64,000 nt of DNA from Avena insularis. Its lineage: Eukaryota; Streptophyta; Magnoliopsida; Poales; Poaceae. Made by a program: the position numbers and the translations under genes. The notes beneath the pieces were generated by a model that saw nothing but the letters and a program-made list of their open reading frames with translations, did no database searches and was not told the DNA's origin. Below, in pieces: positions 9,769 to 20,744 of the stretch. The stretch's first letter is position 1. Each line of letters starts with the position of its first letter. The stretch spans positions 336,001-400,000 of the forward strand of contig JAJUPC010000236.1 of the NCBI GenBank assembly GCA_023614405.1, in the 5' to 3' direction.

Positions 9769-12700
9769 ACGACTCGTGGTCGGAATGTATGATAAATTCC
9801 TTGGCCCAAAAGTAGTGTTGCCAAACTTGAAGGACACAAACTAAGGCAAAACGCTCTTTGTCATAAATCGGATAGTTAAGGCGAGCACCATCAAGTTTTT
9901 CGCTATGGTAGGCTATAGGACGTCCGTTTTGCATAAGGACTCCTCCAATGCCAATACCACTAGCATCACACTCTATCTCAAAAGTTTTTGTGAAATCTGT
10001 TAAAGCAAGAAGAGGTGCTTTGGTGAGCCTCTTTTTAAGTTCATCAAAAGCTTTTTGTTGTGCTTTGCCCCACACAAAGGTGACATTCTTTTTGGTCAAT
10101 TCATCAAGGGGACAAGCAATGGTTGAAAAGTCTTTCACAAAGCGACGATAGAAACCGTCCAACCCATGAAAACTTCGGAGTTCACTCACATTTGTTGGTA
10201 TGGGCCAATCTCGTATGTCCTTTACCTTGGAAACATCAACTTCAATTCCCTTCGAAGAAACGACAAATCCAAGAAAAATCAACTTGTCTTTAGCAAAAGT
10301 GCACTTGGGAAGATTAGCATAAAGCTTTTCATGTCGAAGGATTTGGAAAACTTCCTTGACATGTGTTATATGGTCCTCAAGTGATTTGCTATAAACAAGA
10401 ATATCATCGAAATAGACAACAACACTTTTTCCAATGAGAGAACGCAATATGTGATTCATAAGGCGCATGAAGGTGGATGGGGCATTTGATAAACCAAAGG
10501 GCATAACCAACCATTCATTGAGACCAAGTTTGGTCTTGAAGGCGGTTTTCCACTCATCACCTTTAGCCATGCGTATTTGATGGTAACCACTATGAAGATC
10601 AATTTTCGAAAAAATAGTGGCTCCACACAACTCATCAAGCATGTCATCGAGACGTGGTATGGGATGTCGATAACGCACGGTGATAGCATTGATTGGACGG
10701 GAGTCCATGCATAACCGTAACGTATCATCCGTCTTTGGAACAAGAATCACGGGTATGGCACTTGGACTAGTGCTAACTTGGATCAAACCTTTGGAGACGA
10801 GTTGGGTGATTTGACATTCAATCTCCTTCGTCTCCTCTGGGTTCGTGCGGTAAGCGACACGGTTTGGAAGTGGTGCACCGGGGATGAGGTCAATGCGATG
10901 TTCGATGCCGCGAAGAGGAGGTAGTCCATGTGGAAGTTCTTCGGGGGACACATCCTTGAATTCCTGCAAAACACTCATCAAAGATGGAGGAACAATGGTT
11001 AATTCGTTAGTTCCTTGCGCTAGTCCTTTGCAAAGGAGGACATAGTGCAAGATGGATGGGTTGTTCCGAACATCTCTCATCTCACTTTTGGTGGCAAGGA
11101 GAACACTTAGTTTTTCCACTCGAATTTGGCTTGTGGCTCTCACTCACTATGAGGTGGTTCTCTCTCTCACCGCTTTTCTCACAAGTAGGTGTTGTGCTTT
11201 GTGCCCTCGCTAAAGCCTTTGCATTGTCCGCAATTATTTGGCTAGGAGTCATCGGTTGCAAAACACATGTTTTGTTGAGCCATTTGAAGGTGTATATGTT
11301 GGTGCGACCGTCATGTTGAGCAGCCTTGTCAAGTTGCCACGGTCGACCAAGAAGCATGTGGCAAACTTTCATAGGAACCACATCACACTCCACCGTATCT
11401 TTGTAAGGACCAATGGCGAAGGAGACCGATAGGGTATGCTTGATCTTCACGGACCCTTGGTCACTTAGCCATTGCACGTGGTAGGGGTGCTTGTGTGGAT
11501 GGAGGGTGAGGTTGAGCTTCTCACACAACTTGGTGCTAGCAAGGTTGTGACAACTCCCTCCATCAATGATCACCTTGATAGATTTGCCATTCATGTCGGC
11601 TCGTGTTTGGAAGATACTGGAGCGTTGGTCTTCATGCTCTTGTGCTTGAGTGGTCAAGATCCTTGTGACTACAAGCGATAGACTTGCGTCATGTTCACAC
11701 ATGAGGAGTTCTTGATCATCTTCCACTCGTTGCCTTGCCATTGCTTCCTTGACACAGGCATCAAACTCATCTTCACTCAAGTACTCTTCATCACCATTGT
11801 CGTGGATGAACAAGACTTTCTTGTTTCCACATTCGTCCGACTTGTGTCCTTTACCTCCACACTTGTAGCATTCACCGTTGAAAGGTGTATCACTCTTTGC
11901 TTGCTTGCCACTTGGGGGAAGTTTTCCTTGAGGAAGTGTGGGCTTGAAGGAAGTCTTGGAGGTACTTGAGGATCTACCATTGAACGTTGTTGGTGTAGCG
12001 GTTGAAGCTTGCTTGTAGGTGAAGTACGTCTTGGGCTTGTTGTATTTGATATCCTCTTGCACTTGACGTTCAGCCTTTGTTGCGATGTGTACAAGCTCAA
12101 CCATTGTGTTGTATGTTTGGAACTCGATGATGCGCTTGATTGGGTGATTCAACCAATAAGGAAACGTGCCATTGTTTTCTCCATGCGTTCATCAATGTTG
12201 GCGCGAATAAAGTTGAGTTCCATTTCCTTGAAGTACTCTTCCACGGTCTTTGTCCCTTGACGAAGCGCTTGAAGGTTGTTGAAGAGGTCACGCGTGTAGT
12301 GCGCGGGGACAAACCGGGATCTCATGTGAGCCTTCATGTCATGCCAAGTTGTGATTGGCGGTTCTTGTCTTGCATCACGAGCAACTTGAACTTGTTCCCA
12401 CCAAAGGTTCGCGTAATCATCAAACTCTAGCGAAGCCATGGCGACCATCTTCTCGTTACTATAGTTATGCATGCGGAAGATCTTGTCGACTTTGAGTGCC
12501 CACGAGAGGTATTCTTCGGGGTCATTGGATCCGGTGAACTTGGGCATTGTGAACTTGAGCTTTCCAAAAGTTTCTTCATTGTTGTGGTCATTGCGACGAG
12601 CTTGGTGACCTTGTTGATGATCTTGTAGTTGGGGAGGTGGAACTTGGTTCTCGCGTCCTTGTTGTGGAGCTTGCTCTTGATATTGTTGTTGAAGAGCTTG

Positions 12701-12904
12701 CTCTTGCTCTTGGCGCGGTTGTTGACGTGGTTGAGGCGCTTGGGCCTCATGGTGGCGAAGGTGTGGAGCCTCTTGATGCGGTTGATGACGAAGACGAGGC
12801 TCGTTCCTTTGTTGGTGATGTTGGTTAGGCACCTGGGCCTCACGGCGAAGAACATGGTCATGAGCCTCTGCAGTTAGCCAAAAGATCCTCACGAACATCC
12901 TCAA
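9692..12904 (-). pseudogene. Ty3/gypsy gag-protease-RT-RNase H, minus strand
   Basis: Three overlapping minus-strand frames form one broken polyprotein. Gag is at 12904-12149 (Gln/His-rich start, then LWWEQVQVARD) and ends with an intact CCHC knuckle CYKCGGKGHKSDEC. The protease motif IIDGGSCHNLAS follows in the frame 12152-11082. RT and RNase H are at 11143-9700: RT catalytic block [12 protein letters not shown], RNase H start [14 protein letters not shown], and [13 protein letters not shown]. The frame ends in RNase H after KWVEFM. Integrase, LTRs and the gag N-terminus are missing. It is a relative of the plus-strand element at 5256, with frameshifts near 12150 and 11100. Confidence 0.88.
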
Positions 12905-15236
12905 TCACCCCTGCAACTTCTTCATATTCTAATACACCTCCATTATTTGCCGTTTCCTCCCCGTTCTGCTTACCCTTTTGTTTCTTTTCACACCCTTTTC
13001 TCGCCGGCACCTCCACTTTTCATAAATTGGTTGCTTACGTATGTTTTCCTCCAAGTGCTCATCACCGTATTCACACTGCTCTTTCGCCAGTTCTGGCTGA
13101 GAAGCCTCATTTTCTGCCACCGGGGTGTGAAAAGGGACAATATCATGTGTAACTGGGTTTTTGCACAACCTCTTGATATGGCCGAAGCTGCCACAATGTT
13201 TGCATTTCCTTTTCCTAGCTCCCAGCCTTGAACCTTTATCGGTGGAGGCTTCGATCCTTAGCTTTCTAGTCCTCCCAGGTGGCCTCCTAAGAACTGGTGG
13301 TTGAAGTTTGAACCCTGGATTGACAATCTCCAAATCATTTTCATCGGACTAGGTGGTAGGTTTTCTGCATAAGTTGCAGCAAACTTGTCCACAGAAAAAT
13401 AGTTGTCGATAGTTCTCTATTTCAGCTTCGTTACCTCTAAGCTTTAAGATGAAGTAAATTGCATGGTGACATGGCAGACCAGTAATCTGCCACTGCCTGC
13501 ATGAACAAGTCTTGTTTCCAATGTCTACAGTGTACCTCCGTTCACTTCCACGCTTGTATTCTGCATAAACCTCAGCCAATGTTCTGGAACTTCTGACCAT
13601 CCTCATCTTTATCGTTCTCATTGCCTTGGTTCTTGCATTCAGTAACATAAGCACGTTTGGAACTATTTTATGGCCTAAAAAATTTCTTGCACAAATTCTT
13701 TGCCTTAAATCTATCTTCACCATTATGCACTATCTTATTGCATCCAACAAAATAACAATTCCAAGTGTCTTCATGCCCGAAATCTTATCATTGAAACTCT
13801 CTGCCAAATTATTGCAAACAAAATCCACCTTGCTTAACTCACCAAACTTGCTTCTCGCCGATAGCTTGGTGTGATGTTCTTCAAGGTATTTTTTCACCTT
13901 TGGCACTACATACATGTTCTACAAGTAAGTAGCATGCGTGCTTGGGGTGTATGTGTATGCTGATCGCCACAAGTCCTCTTCAAAGATCTTCCTTTGAACT
14001 TCTTCGTGAAGTTAGTAGAGAGGTGCCGCATGCATTCCCTATGCTCAACCCTAGGAAACACAGCATCAACAGCATTCTCAAGACCCACGCATGCACCGGT
14101 GTGTATCACCAAGCCTTCAGGGTGACCAATTACTTCCCGTAGTCTCTGCATGAACCATGTCCAGCTTTCATTTGATTCACCCTCAAGAACAGCATAAGCT
14201 ACGGGTAGAAGCCAATTATGCGTGTCCAAAGCACAAGCAGAAGCAACATGTCCCCTAAACTTCCCTGTTAAAGAAGTTGCGCCTATTGACAAGTATGGCC
14301 TGCAACCGTCTAGGAACCCCTTCCAGCATGCCTTCGGGTAGACAAAACATCTCCTGAAGCATATCTTATCTGCCTGCTTATACCTGACCCCCCTCGAGAC
14401 CTTTTCTCTCCCTTTCACAACCTCATAATCAATGTCAACAACACTACCAGGTGATGTTTTCTCTACCTGAGCTTTGAAACTATACAACATATGAAAATTG
14501 TCATTCCACTTGCCTTGAATGAAGTCTAGAGCCATCTCCTTCCCATCAAAGACTCTGTGGTAAGGAATCAGAATGTTAAACTTCTTGCTAATCTTTGCTC
14601 TGAGTTCAGCAGGTCCAATGTTATGATCCTGCCTCACCCAGTCAAGTACAGTAGCAGCAATCCAGTTGGTAGTCACCGGTCTAATTTTACCACTTAAAGA
14701 AGTATTAGGGCAGTTGTGTTTATTCGTGTTTACTTTGATCTGCATTCGATAAGAATCCAAATAATTCAGAGCTAGTTATCAGCAGAATAAATATGAGAAA
14801 GACTGAAACTAAATTTAGCTATTGCAACCTGAAATGGGTGTCCACCCCACATTGGAGATGCATGTAATCTCCATTTACACACATTACTTTCCCTACAGTG
14901 CACCCTAAATCTCTTTTGGTCGCTCTTTTCGATGATAAATTCGAACCCAACTCTGATTGCATAGGTTGCACCTGCATATCTGCAGTCTTCCACATTATCA
15001 AAAACAGTCCCCTCATCAATTGTAGGATTGTCCCTGTCAAAGTGTATCATTGGCCTATCCATGTCTTCATCGTCGTATCTACATCCCATTTCCACATCTT
15101 CACATTCCTCTTCCTCATTAGTCCCATAGTCAGGCTCAAAGTTCGAATCAACCAAATATTCCCTACACTCCATCCTATCAGGGTCAGCAACCACGTCTGG
15201 ATATGCTTTCTCATCATCATCATCCACGCCACACAC
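12905..15236 (-). pseudogene. MuDR-type MULE transposase, catalytically altered
   Basis: In minus-strand order: an acidic N-terminus with a MuDR N-terminal domain (15236-14772; RFRVHCRESNVCKWRLHAS), the MULE transposase domain (14760-13906; LTGKFRGHVASACALDTHNW, SWTWFMQRLREVIG), a SWIM zinc finger (CSCRQWQITGLPCHHAI, near 13490) and a C-terminal CCHC knuckle (CKHCGSFGHIKRLC, near 13190). The positions normally holding catalytic Asp read IGATSLTG and HTGACVGLE, each GAC/GAT changed to GGC/GGT by one base. The frame breaks near 14765, 13910, 13725 and 13340. No terminal inverted repeats were found. The 3' end abuts retrotransposon gag at 12904. Confidence 0.88.
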
Positions 15237-15575
15237 ATTTCATGCCTTCATGCTCGCTGACGGGAAAGCATCATGCTCAAGGACAAGTTGTATGTACTGG
15301 GTTACCAACACATATCCTTGCCATCACCACGGGACTAGAAACGCTAATTGGGGTATGCAAAAAAGGAATCACAGTTCTTACCCTTCAATGTGGACGCACG
15401 ACACCTTCTCCGGGCTCCATACCTCCAAAGCTCTGCACCCCTTCAATGTGGATGGCAGGGAGGGGAGGGCGGGAGGATGACGACCCAAGGGGACGACAAG
15501 AGCGGTGCACGACTAAGCGGAGTGGCGGTGGCAGGAGCAGAGGAGCGGAGCAGAGTGGAGCTGGTTGCGACAAAG
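15237..15575. other. Intergenic stretch
   Basis: No gene recognised. A CCCTTCAATGTGGA segment is repeated near 15380 and 15438. The GC-rich tail (15460-15560) gives spurious long frames on both strands. Confidence 0.4.
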
Positions 15576-15680
15576 CATGGAAAATTGCACAATAATGTGT
15601 TGGTGGGCGGCACCAGCCCTCGAACCTGGGATGTGCGCCGTCAAATGTGGAGGAGCCGGGCCCACCAGTCAGAAAACATG
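15576..15680 (+). repeat. Direct repeat flanking F-box relic, left copy
   Basis: Starts CATGGAAAATTGCACAATAA and ends AGTCAGAAAACAT. It matches 17427-17530 with scattered differences. The pair brackets the F-box/DUF295 pseudogene. Confidence 0.8.
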
Positions 15681-15974
15681 CCACCTGTCAGTGCACTATG
15701 CACAGTAGCACTTCATGGAATTTTTTAGCAGGTCCCACATGTCAGTCTGTTTGATCAAAACTTGCATGCAGTGCATTGCTCGTTCATGCACTAGTTCCGA
15801 AAAAAGCCCGTTGATCCAAACTTGAAGTGGCAGTTCCGCTTCTTCTCCCCCGTCTCCTCGTCTCCTTGCAGTGGCAGTTCCTGGCCGTCCCTCGCTGTTA
15901 TCCTCCTCTTCTTCTTCTCCTCACAGTGGTAGTTCTTCTTTCTTCTTCGGTCAAAACATTCCCGCACGTAAGCC

Positions 15975-17041
15975 ATGGCTAGTAGCCGTATGAAGAGGAA
16001 CTGGTCCGATCTCCCGACCGACCCACTTTGCAAGATCGCTGACTACTTGCTGGAGAAAGAGGAGTACGTCGACACCTATGCTGCTTGTCGGGAAGTCTGC
16101 ACCAATTGGCGCCACACTTTAAAGGTACCCGAATTCCATCTCAACAATTGGATCATGATAGATCACACACTTCCAGACGTTGGCGACTTCACCTTCCTCA
16201 ACCTCGCCACTAGTCGTTGCTTCAAGACAAATCTAATGGACGTCCATTGCAGGTTCACATTCACATCGGATATTCATTGGTATTTTCCATTGTAAACATC
16301 TTAGTGCTAACTGATGCCCTCTTCTTCCAAAAGATTCTACTTCGTCGGTGTTTCTCGTGGCGTCATCGTGCTTGCTCAGAGGCTGGAGCCATACCAGATT
16401 CGACTTCTAAACCCAATCACTCATAAGTCTAACACTGAGTTTCAAGCACACATACCATCTGATCTTCTGCAATCTGTCGTCATGACGAAGTCCCCGACGA
16501 TGGTGTTCATTTGCACTTATTATCCAGATCATATTGCATGGGCCGATGAGAGCACCCCAACGGGGCAAATCAATCAATCATTTGGAGAAGGATTGTATTC
16601 AGCACCTCCTGATATGCTTCTGGACTGCATGACGGCATTCCGAGGGGAAGTATATATATTACTTGAGAATGGAGACATCTTGTCGACCAACATCAAGTTA
16701 GAGCCATGAAAGCACCGCCACGATGGCCAAAATAATTTCGCCCCGCCTTTTGAACAGGTACGCGGAACTTACAAATTTTACCTTGTGGAGTCAGATGGTG
16801 ATCTGCTTCTTGTGTTGAATGGGATTTCGCCAAAGGGCAACCGGTGTTGTACCGGGTGGACATGGAGAATCGCTCTCTCGAGGCTGTCGGTGACATTGGA
16901 AGTCGTGCCCTCTTTGTTGATTACAATCGGTCTATCTCCATTGACACCAGGTTACACCCCACAGTTAAACCCGGTTGCATATACTACAGGAATTATATCA
17001 GACTGTACGATCATGAGGTTCAAGCCTAGGAAGAGGAACCA
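15975..17041 (+). pseudogene. F-box/DUF295-type gene, broken
   Basis: The start at 15975 opens with a degenerate F-box (WSDLPTDPLCKIADYLLEKE, then CREVCTNWRHT), the adaptor that links substrates to SCF ubiquitin ligases. DUF295-like segments follow: RLLNPITHKS near 16410, FRGEVYILLENGDIL near 16650, FYLVESDGDLLLVL near 16775, and VDMENRSLEAVGDIG with RALFVDYNRSISID in another frame near 16860. The frame is broken near 16295 (stop before the segment at 16314), by a TGA at 16707 and by a frameshift near 16840. F-box/DUF295 genes are strongly amplified in grasses. A single intron might explain the 16295 break but not the later lesions. Confidence 0.8.
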
Positions 17042-17426
17042 AGAATGATGTATGGCTAAAGTCTGGAACATACACCGAGGCCTTACCCTCTAGACGAGAT
17101 ACTGGCAGCACATTGCAGACGGAGAGAGTTCTCTGAATATGTGTTGCAGCACGTGGGAGCCACCGACAACGAAATATATAGGGGAGAATGAATCCTATAT
17201 TCATCCTAGGTTATTTGCTAGCATTTTCAGGTCTATTTTTCGAAGTAGAAATTTGCACTGTATTTATATTATTTCGATTAGCTGTATGCGTATTACCTTT
17301 CAGACAAAATTGTAATGTACTTAATTTTAGTACTTTTAGAATTCAAAGTATTTATTTTTAGTAGCTTCTTTCAGAATTCTCTGTGTTCGACATGGGCATC
17401 AGCTCAGCGCCGGAATTCAGGTTCCA

Positions 17427-17530
17427 CATGGAAAATTGCACAATAATGTGTTGGTGGGCGGCTCCACCCCACGAACCTGGGATGCACGCCGTCGAAGGTG
17501 GAGGGAGCGGGCCCGCCAGTCAGAAAACAT
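17427..17530 (+). repeat. Direct repeat flanking F-box relic, right copy
   Basis: Right partner of 15576-15680. A shorter tandem echo follows (AGAAAACAYKYCACGTCG near 17521 and 17572). Just upstream, GGCATCAGCTCAGCGCCGGA (17395) recurs in slightly altered form at 18481, giving a second, overlapping direct-repeat pair. Confidence 0.78.
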
Positions 17531-19140
17531 TTCACGTCGGCATCCCCAGTTTCTGATGCCCTTTAAAAAAAGAAAACACGCCACGTCGTTATCCCCTGTT
17601 TCTGATGGTGTTGCTACAATCGATGGTACATGGTGGCATATAAATAATATCGTATAAACATAAGGGCACAGTTGTCAACATTTCTAAAATGAAACCCGGT
17701 CCCGTCTCCTACCTGTCCTGGTACATTGCCCGATGAGGTGGATAGCCATGACCGATCTTTTTAATATGTTCGCACTCTTATGCTGAGAAGGGAAATAAAG
17801 ATTGAGTTGTTAATGCAAGGAGTGTCAAATTATTACCCTCTAAGGAAATGGGAAATGGTTATTTTCACGCGTGCCCGTAGTCCAAACCTACTATCAGTCT
17901 TTCACTCCCCTTCTCTGACTAACCACAGTTCACCTTGCGTAGCTCCTCCGCGTCGCACCAACTAGGGTAACATGGCCCCGCCTAAGTAGCCGCCGCCGCC
18001 GCGACAGCCACCGAAACTGGGGTATTTATCCCCTCTAAGGCAGGCCATGAAGCTCTACTTCAACGCCGGTCTCCCATTGCCTGCTAGGCGGATGATTTCA
18101 CCGAATGTGCCGAATCAGCCGTGGCGGCGACTGCGGCGTCGTCGGCGCCAGATGCGGCAAGCAGGGCCAAGAGAGCGATATGGAGAAATCGCGTGGCGGC
18201 ATTACGGCATTCTCTAGGCAGTGGGAACAAGGTACGTATCAAATCGTTCACGAGAGCATGCCGCCGAGGGTACACACCCTCGAATAGGGTAGCGCCAAGG
18301 TCTAGGAACTCTCGCGTCCACACTTCGGCACGGACTACCTTACCTCATTGGGGGAGGCTAGGAGCACAGCGTCTGCGGCAAAGACGCTCCATCCTACGCA
18401 CCGTCAGAGGCCGTACCATGCCAGCAACCAAGCATCTACACTCAGCATGCTGGATTGTTCGATAGCTAGAGCCAGCGGCGGGCATCAGCTCAACCCCGGA
18501 ATTCAGGTTCGAGTTCACACAGACCTACGATCCCGAGAAGGAGATGCCGAATTTCAGTTTCGAAGAAATCGTTGCGGCGGCGTGGATGGTCCAACTAAAC
18601 CGGGACTGGCGCACGCAAATCGCTCGTGCATGAACGATGCAGATTTCTTGTAGTTTGGCGGGAAGGCAATAGATCAGTTTGGGTTAAATGATCAAAGAAC
18701 TTATGTCCTCTCAAGGCAATTGGCCAGCCAACTTTTCTGGTGGAGATCTATAGTTTCTTCAGTGTAGAATAGTTAAGTTCGTGTCAAGAATGGCTTTTGT
18801 AGATGAAATCTTGACAATTGTTCTATAAACTAGTAGGAAGTTTAGCCCACTTTTGTGCAGGTATAAGACCCTTTTGTATGGAAGTACTACTGTTGTAAGC
18901 AAATACTATCAAGTATCTATTTCCTTCAATTACTAGTCGTGGTTCAATCCAGTTAACTGGCATCTTTTTATCCCAGACTACAGATTTTGCATTTGCTGTC
19001 TATGCTGTAAACCATTTTCCTTTGTCTTGTGTTGCCTGCAAAATGGTCCTGCAGTTCAACATGTTACAAATGTAGCTACCTTATACTTGAAGAGGAGATG
19101 GACTACATTTTCCTGGCATCCACAAAATTAACATTGCTCA
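17531..19140 (+). other. Gene-like debris, not identified
   Basis: 17970-18290 reads on the plus strand as a basic, Arg-rich segment (QAMKLYFNAGLPLPARRM, then RRLRRRRRQMRQAG) with an early stop. 18480-18650 reads as EFRFEFTQTYDPEKEMPNFS and EEIVAAAWMVQLNRDW in a third frame. This looks like a decayed exon set of one grass gene, but I do not recognise the family. 18660-19140 is AT-rich with no feature I can support. Confidence 0.35.
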
Positions 19141-19217
19141 TTGCCAGACCACCCTCTTTTCATGAGGTTGTCCTTGGTTATTCACAGAAATTATAAAGCA
19201 TGGTGTTCAACTACATC

Positions 19218-19350
19218 GATTCAAACTATTACACACACACACACTACATCAAATTCATTACCCACACATACTACATCATTCAAACTATTACACACACATA
19301 CTACTTCAAACTATTACACACACGTACTACATCGATTCAAACTATTACAC
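19218..19350 (+). repeat. Minisatellite with CA-rich unit
   Basis: Four to five imperfect units of about 25-35 bp, built from TTCAAACTATTACACACACA and TACTACATC, run in tandem. A short (CA)n tract is embedded in the first unit. Confidence 0.75.
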
Positions 19351-19426
19351 ATTTTTAGTCGATGCTAACTTCCTGCTATGCTCTCCATACTACAAATTCA
19401 TTAGCCACACATACCACGGCAATTCA

Positions 19427-20160
19427 CTAGAGCTCTATATTCACTTGAGAGAAATCAGAACCACCAGCTCGTCCAAGCCCGGTTCCCCCACCGAAACTGT
19501 GTGCACCGTCACGAAACGGTGGTGGTCCTGTGCCATCGATCCTTCTAGGCCAACACTGCAAGTGACGAGGACGCTTTTTAGCAGCCTCTTCTGGGCCCTG
19601 AATGCCATGTACCGATTCCAGAACCTCCTCCAAGTGGATGATGACTGGGTGCTTCCAGCAAAGCTGTCGCCCTGCCCTGCCTGGAATCTGCACCTCGTAC
19701 ATCTTAGGAATGACGTCAGGATCTTTCAGCCACGCCTTTACCTCGATGACCCATCTGTCGCTCGGTGGCACTGCTTGAGGGCCTCCGGATCCCAAGCATC
19801 CAATGGGAGGCCGTCAAAGCTGAGTTTGGAGAAGATACGAAGCTGCCCCAAGCGATCGTCCCACCCACAGGCGCGATGCCAACGCATGAAGCTCATTTTC
19901 TCCCCGCAGCACTCGAAAGAACGGGAAGAATGCAGAACGTGCTCGGTGTCTGAGCTGTGCTCGAACCTAACGAAAAAATCGAATGGCGGTGCGCATACCT
20001 CAATGTTGACCTCATTTTGTCTGATCCCAAAACGAGACCTAAAAGCCGACAGCAACTCTGTCGGCGACACGGCGGGACGGACACCCAGCATGGTGGCCAT
20101 GAGAGCGTGGTCATCGAACTGCTGTGCCAGGGCTACCATGCCTGGGGTGCGTGGCAGCAC
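19427..20160 (-). pseudogene. DUF4283-type protein, frameshifted
   Basis: The minus-strand frame from 20160 (MLPRTPGMVALAQQ) contains a DUF4283-like domain: FFVRFEHSSDTEHVL, an SFMRWHRACGWDDRL block and FDGLPLDAWDPEAL. This domain is common in plant retroelement-related and zinc-knuckle proteins. The frame is lost near 19780, and the likely continuation (DRWVIEVKAWLKDPDVIPKM) lies in the frame ending at 19427, so one small indel separates the halves. No zinc knuckle or LINE reverse transcriptase is visible next to it. Confidence 0.68.
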
Positions 20161-20744
20161 GCAACTTCCTGAGGCCGGTCACCGGACTGGATCGCCCGAC
20201 GGGACGCGCTCCGCCGTGCGAGAAGGACTAGCTAGAGGCGAGATATTAGTCCGGGGACTAGAAGCTTCGATACGGCGGACGATGCAACGGCGACGGCTGC
20301 GAGCTTCAATTAGAGGCGTGGGAGGTTGACCGGACATGGCGGGGACGCAAATTAGAGCAAGTGCGAGCTTCAATCTGAGACGAGCAGCCGAAGTTGACCA
20401 AATGTTATGGGAAGGGGAGCAGGGGAGAAGACCAGAGCAGAGCAAAGAAATAGATCTGGTCCACTCAGGGATCTGGTCCATGTAGGGGTAAGCTAGTCCA
20501 CAACCGCAAAAGATAACGGAGAATACTGACATGGCGGGCCAAGAAGAGTTGACCTAACGGCGGTATTTGAGTTCAACCGTTTTTCGTCTGGTTCAAACGA
20601 CCGTTTGGCCGTTAGATTTGTATTCACCCCCATTTGGCCCTTCTGGACAATTGGCGATTCTACTATGGCCCCTCCGCGCGAGTGATGACAACTCGGGTAC
20701 CGCGGTGCGCTCACCCACCAAGTTTGGTACCGCAAACGAACATT
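20161..20744. other. Spacer before truncated LTR
   Basis: No gene or repeat identified. It ends where similarity to the downstream 3' LTR (34167-38087) begins, so about 20745 is a deletion or recombination breakpoint. Confidence 0.5.

Noticed and set aside
19141..19368. 75-codon Thr/His-rich frame
   Set aside because: It is a translation of the CA-rich minisatellite.
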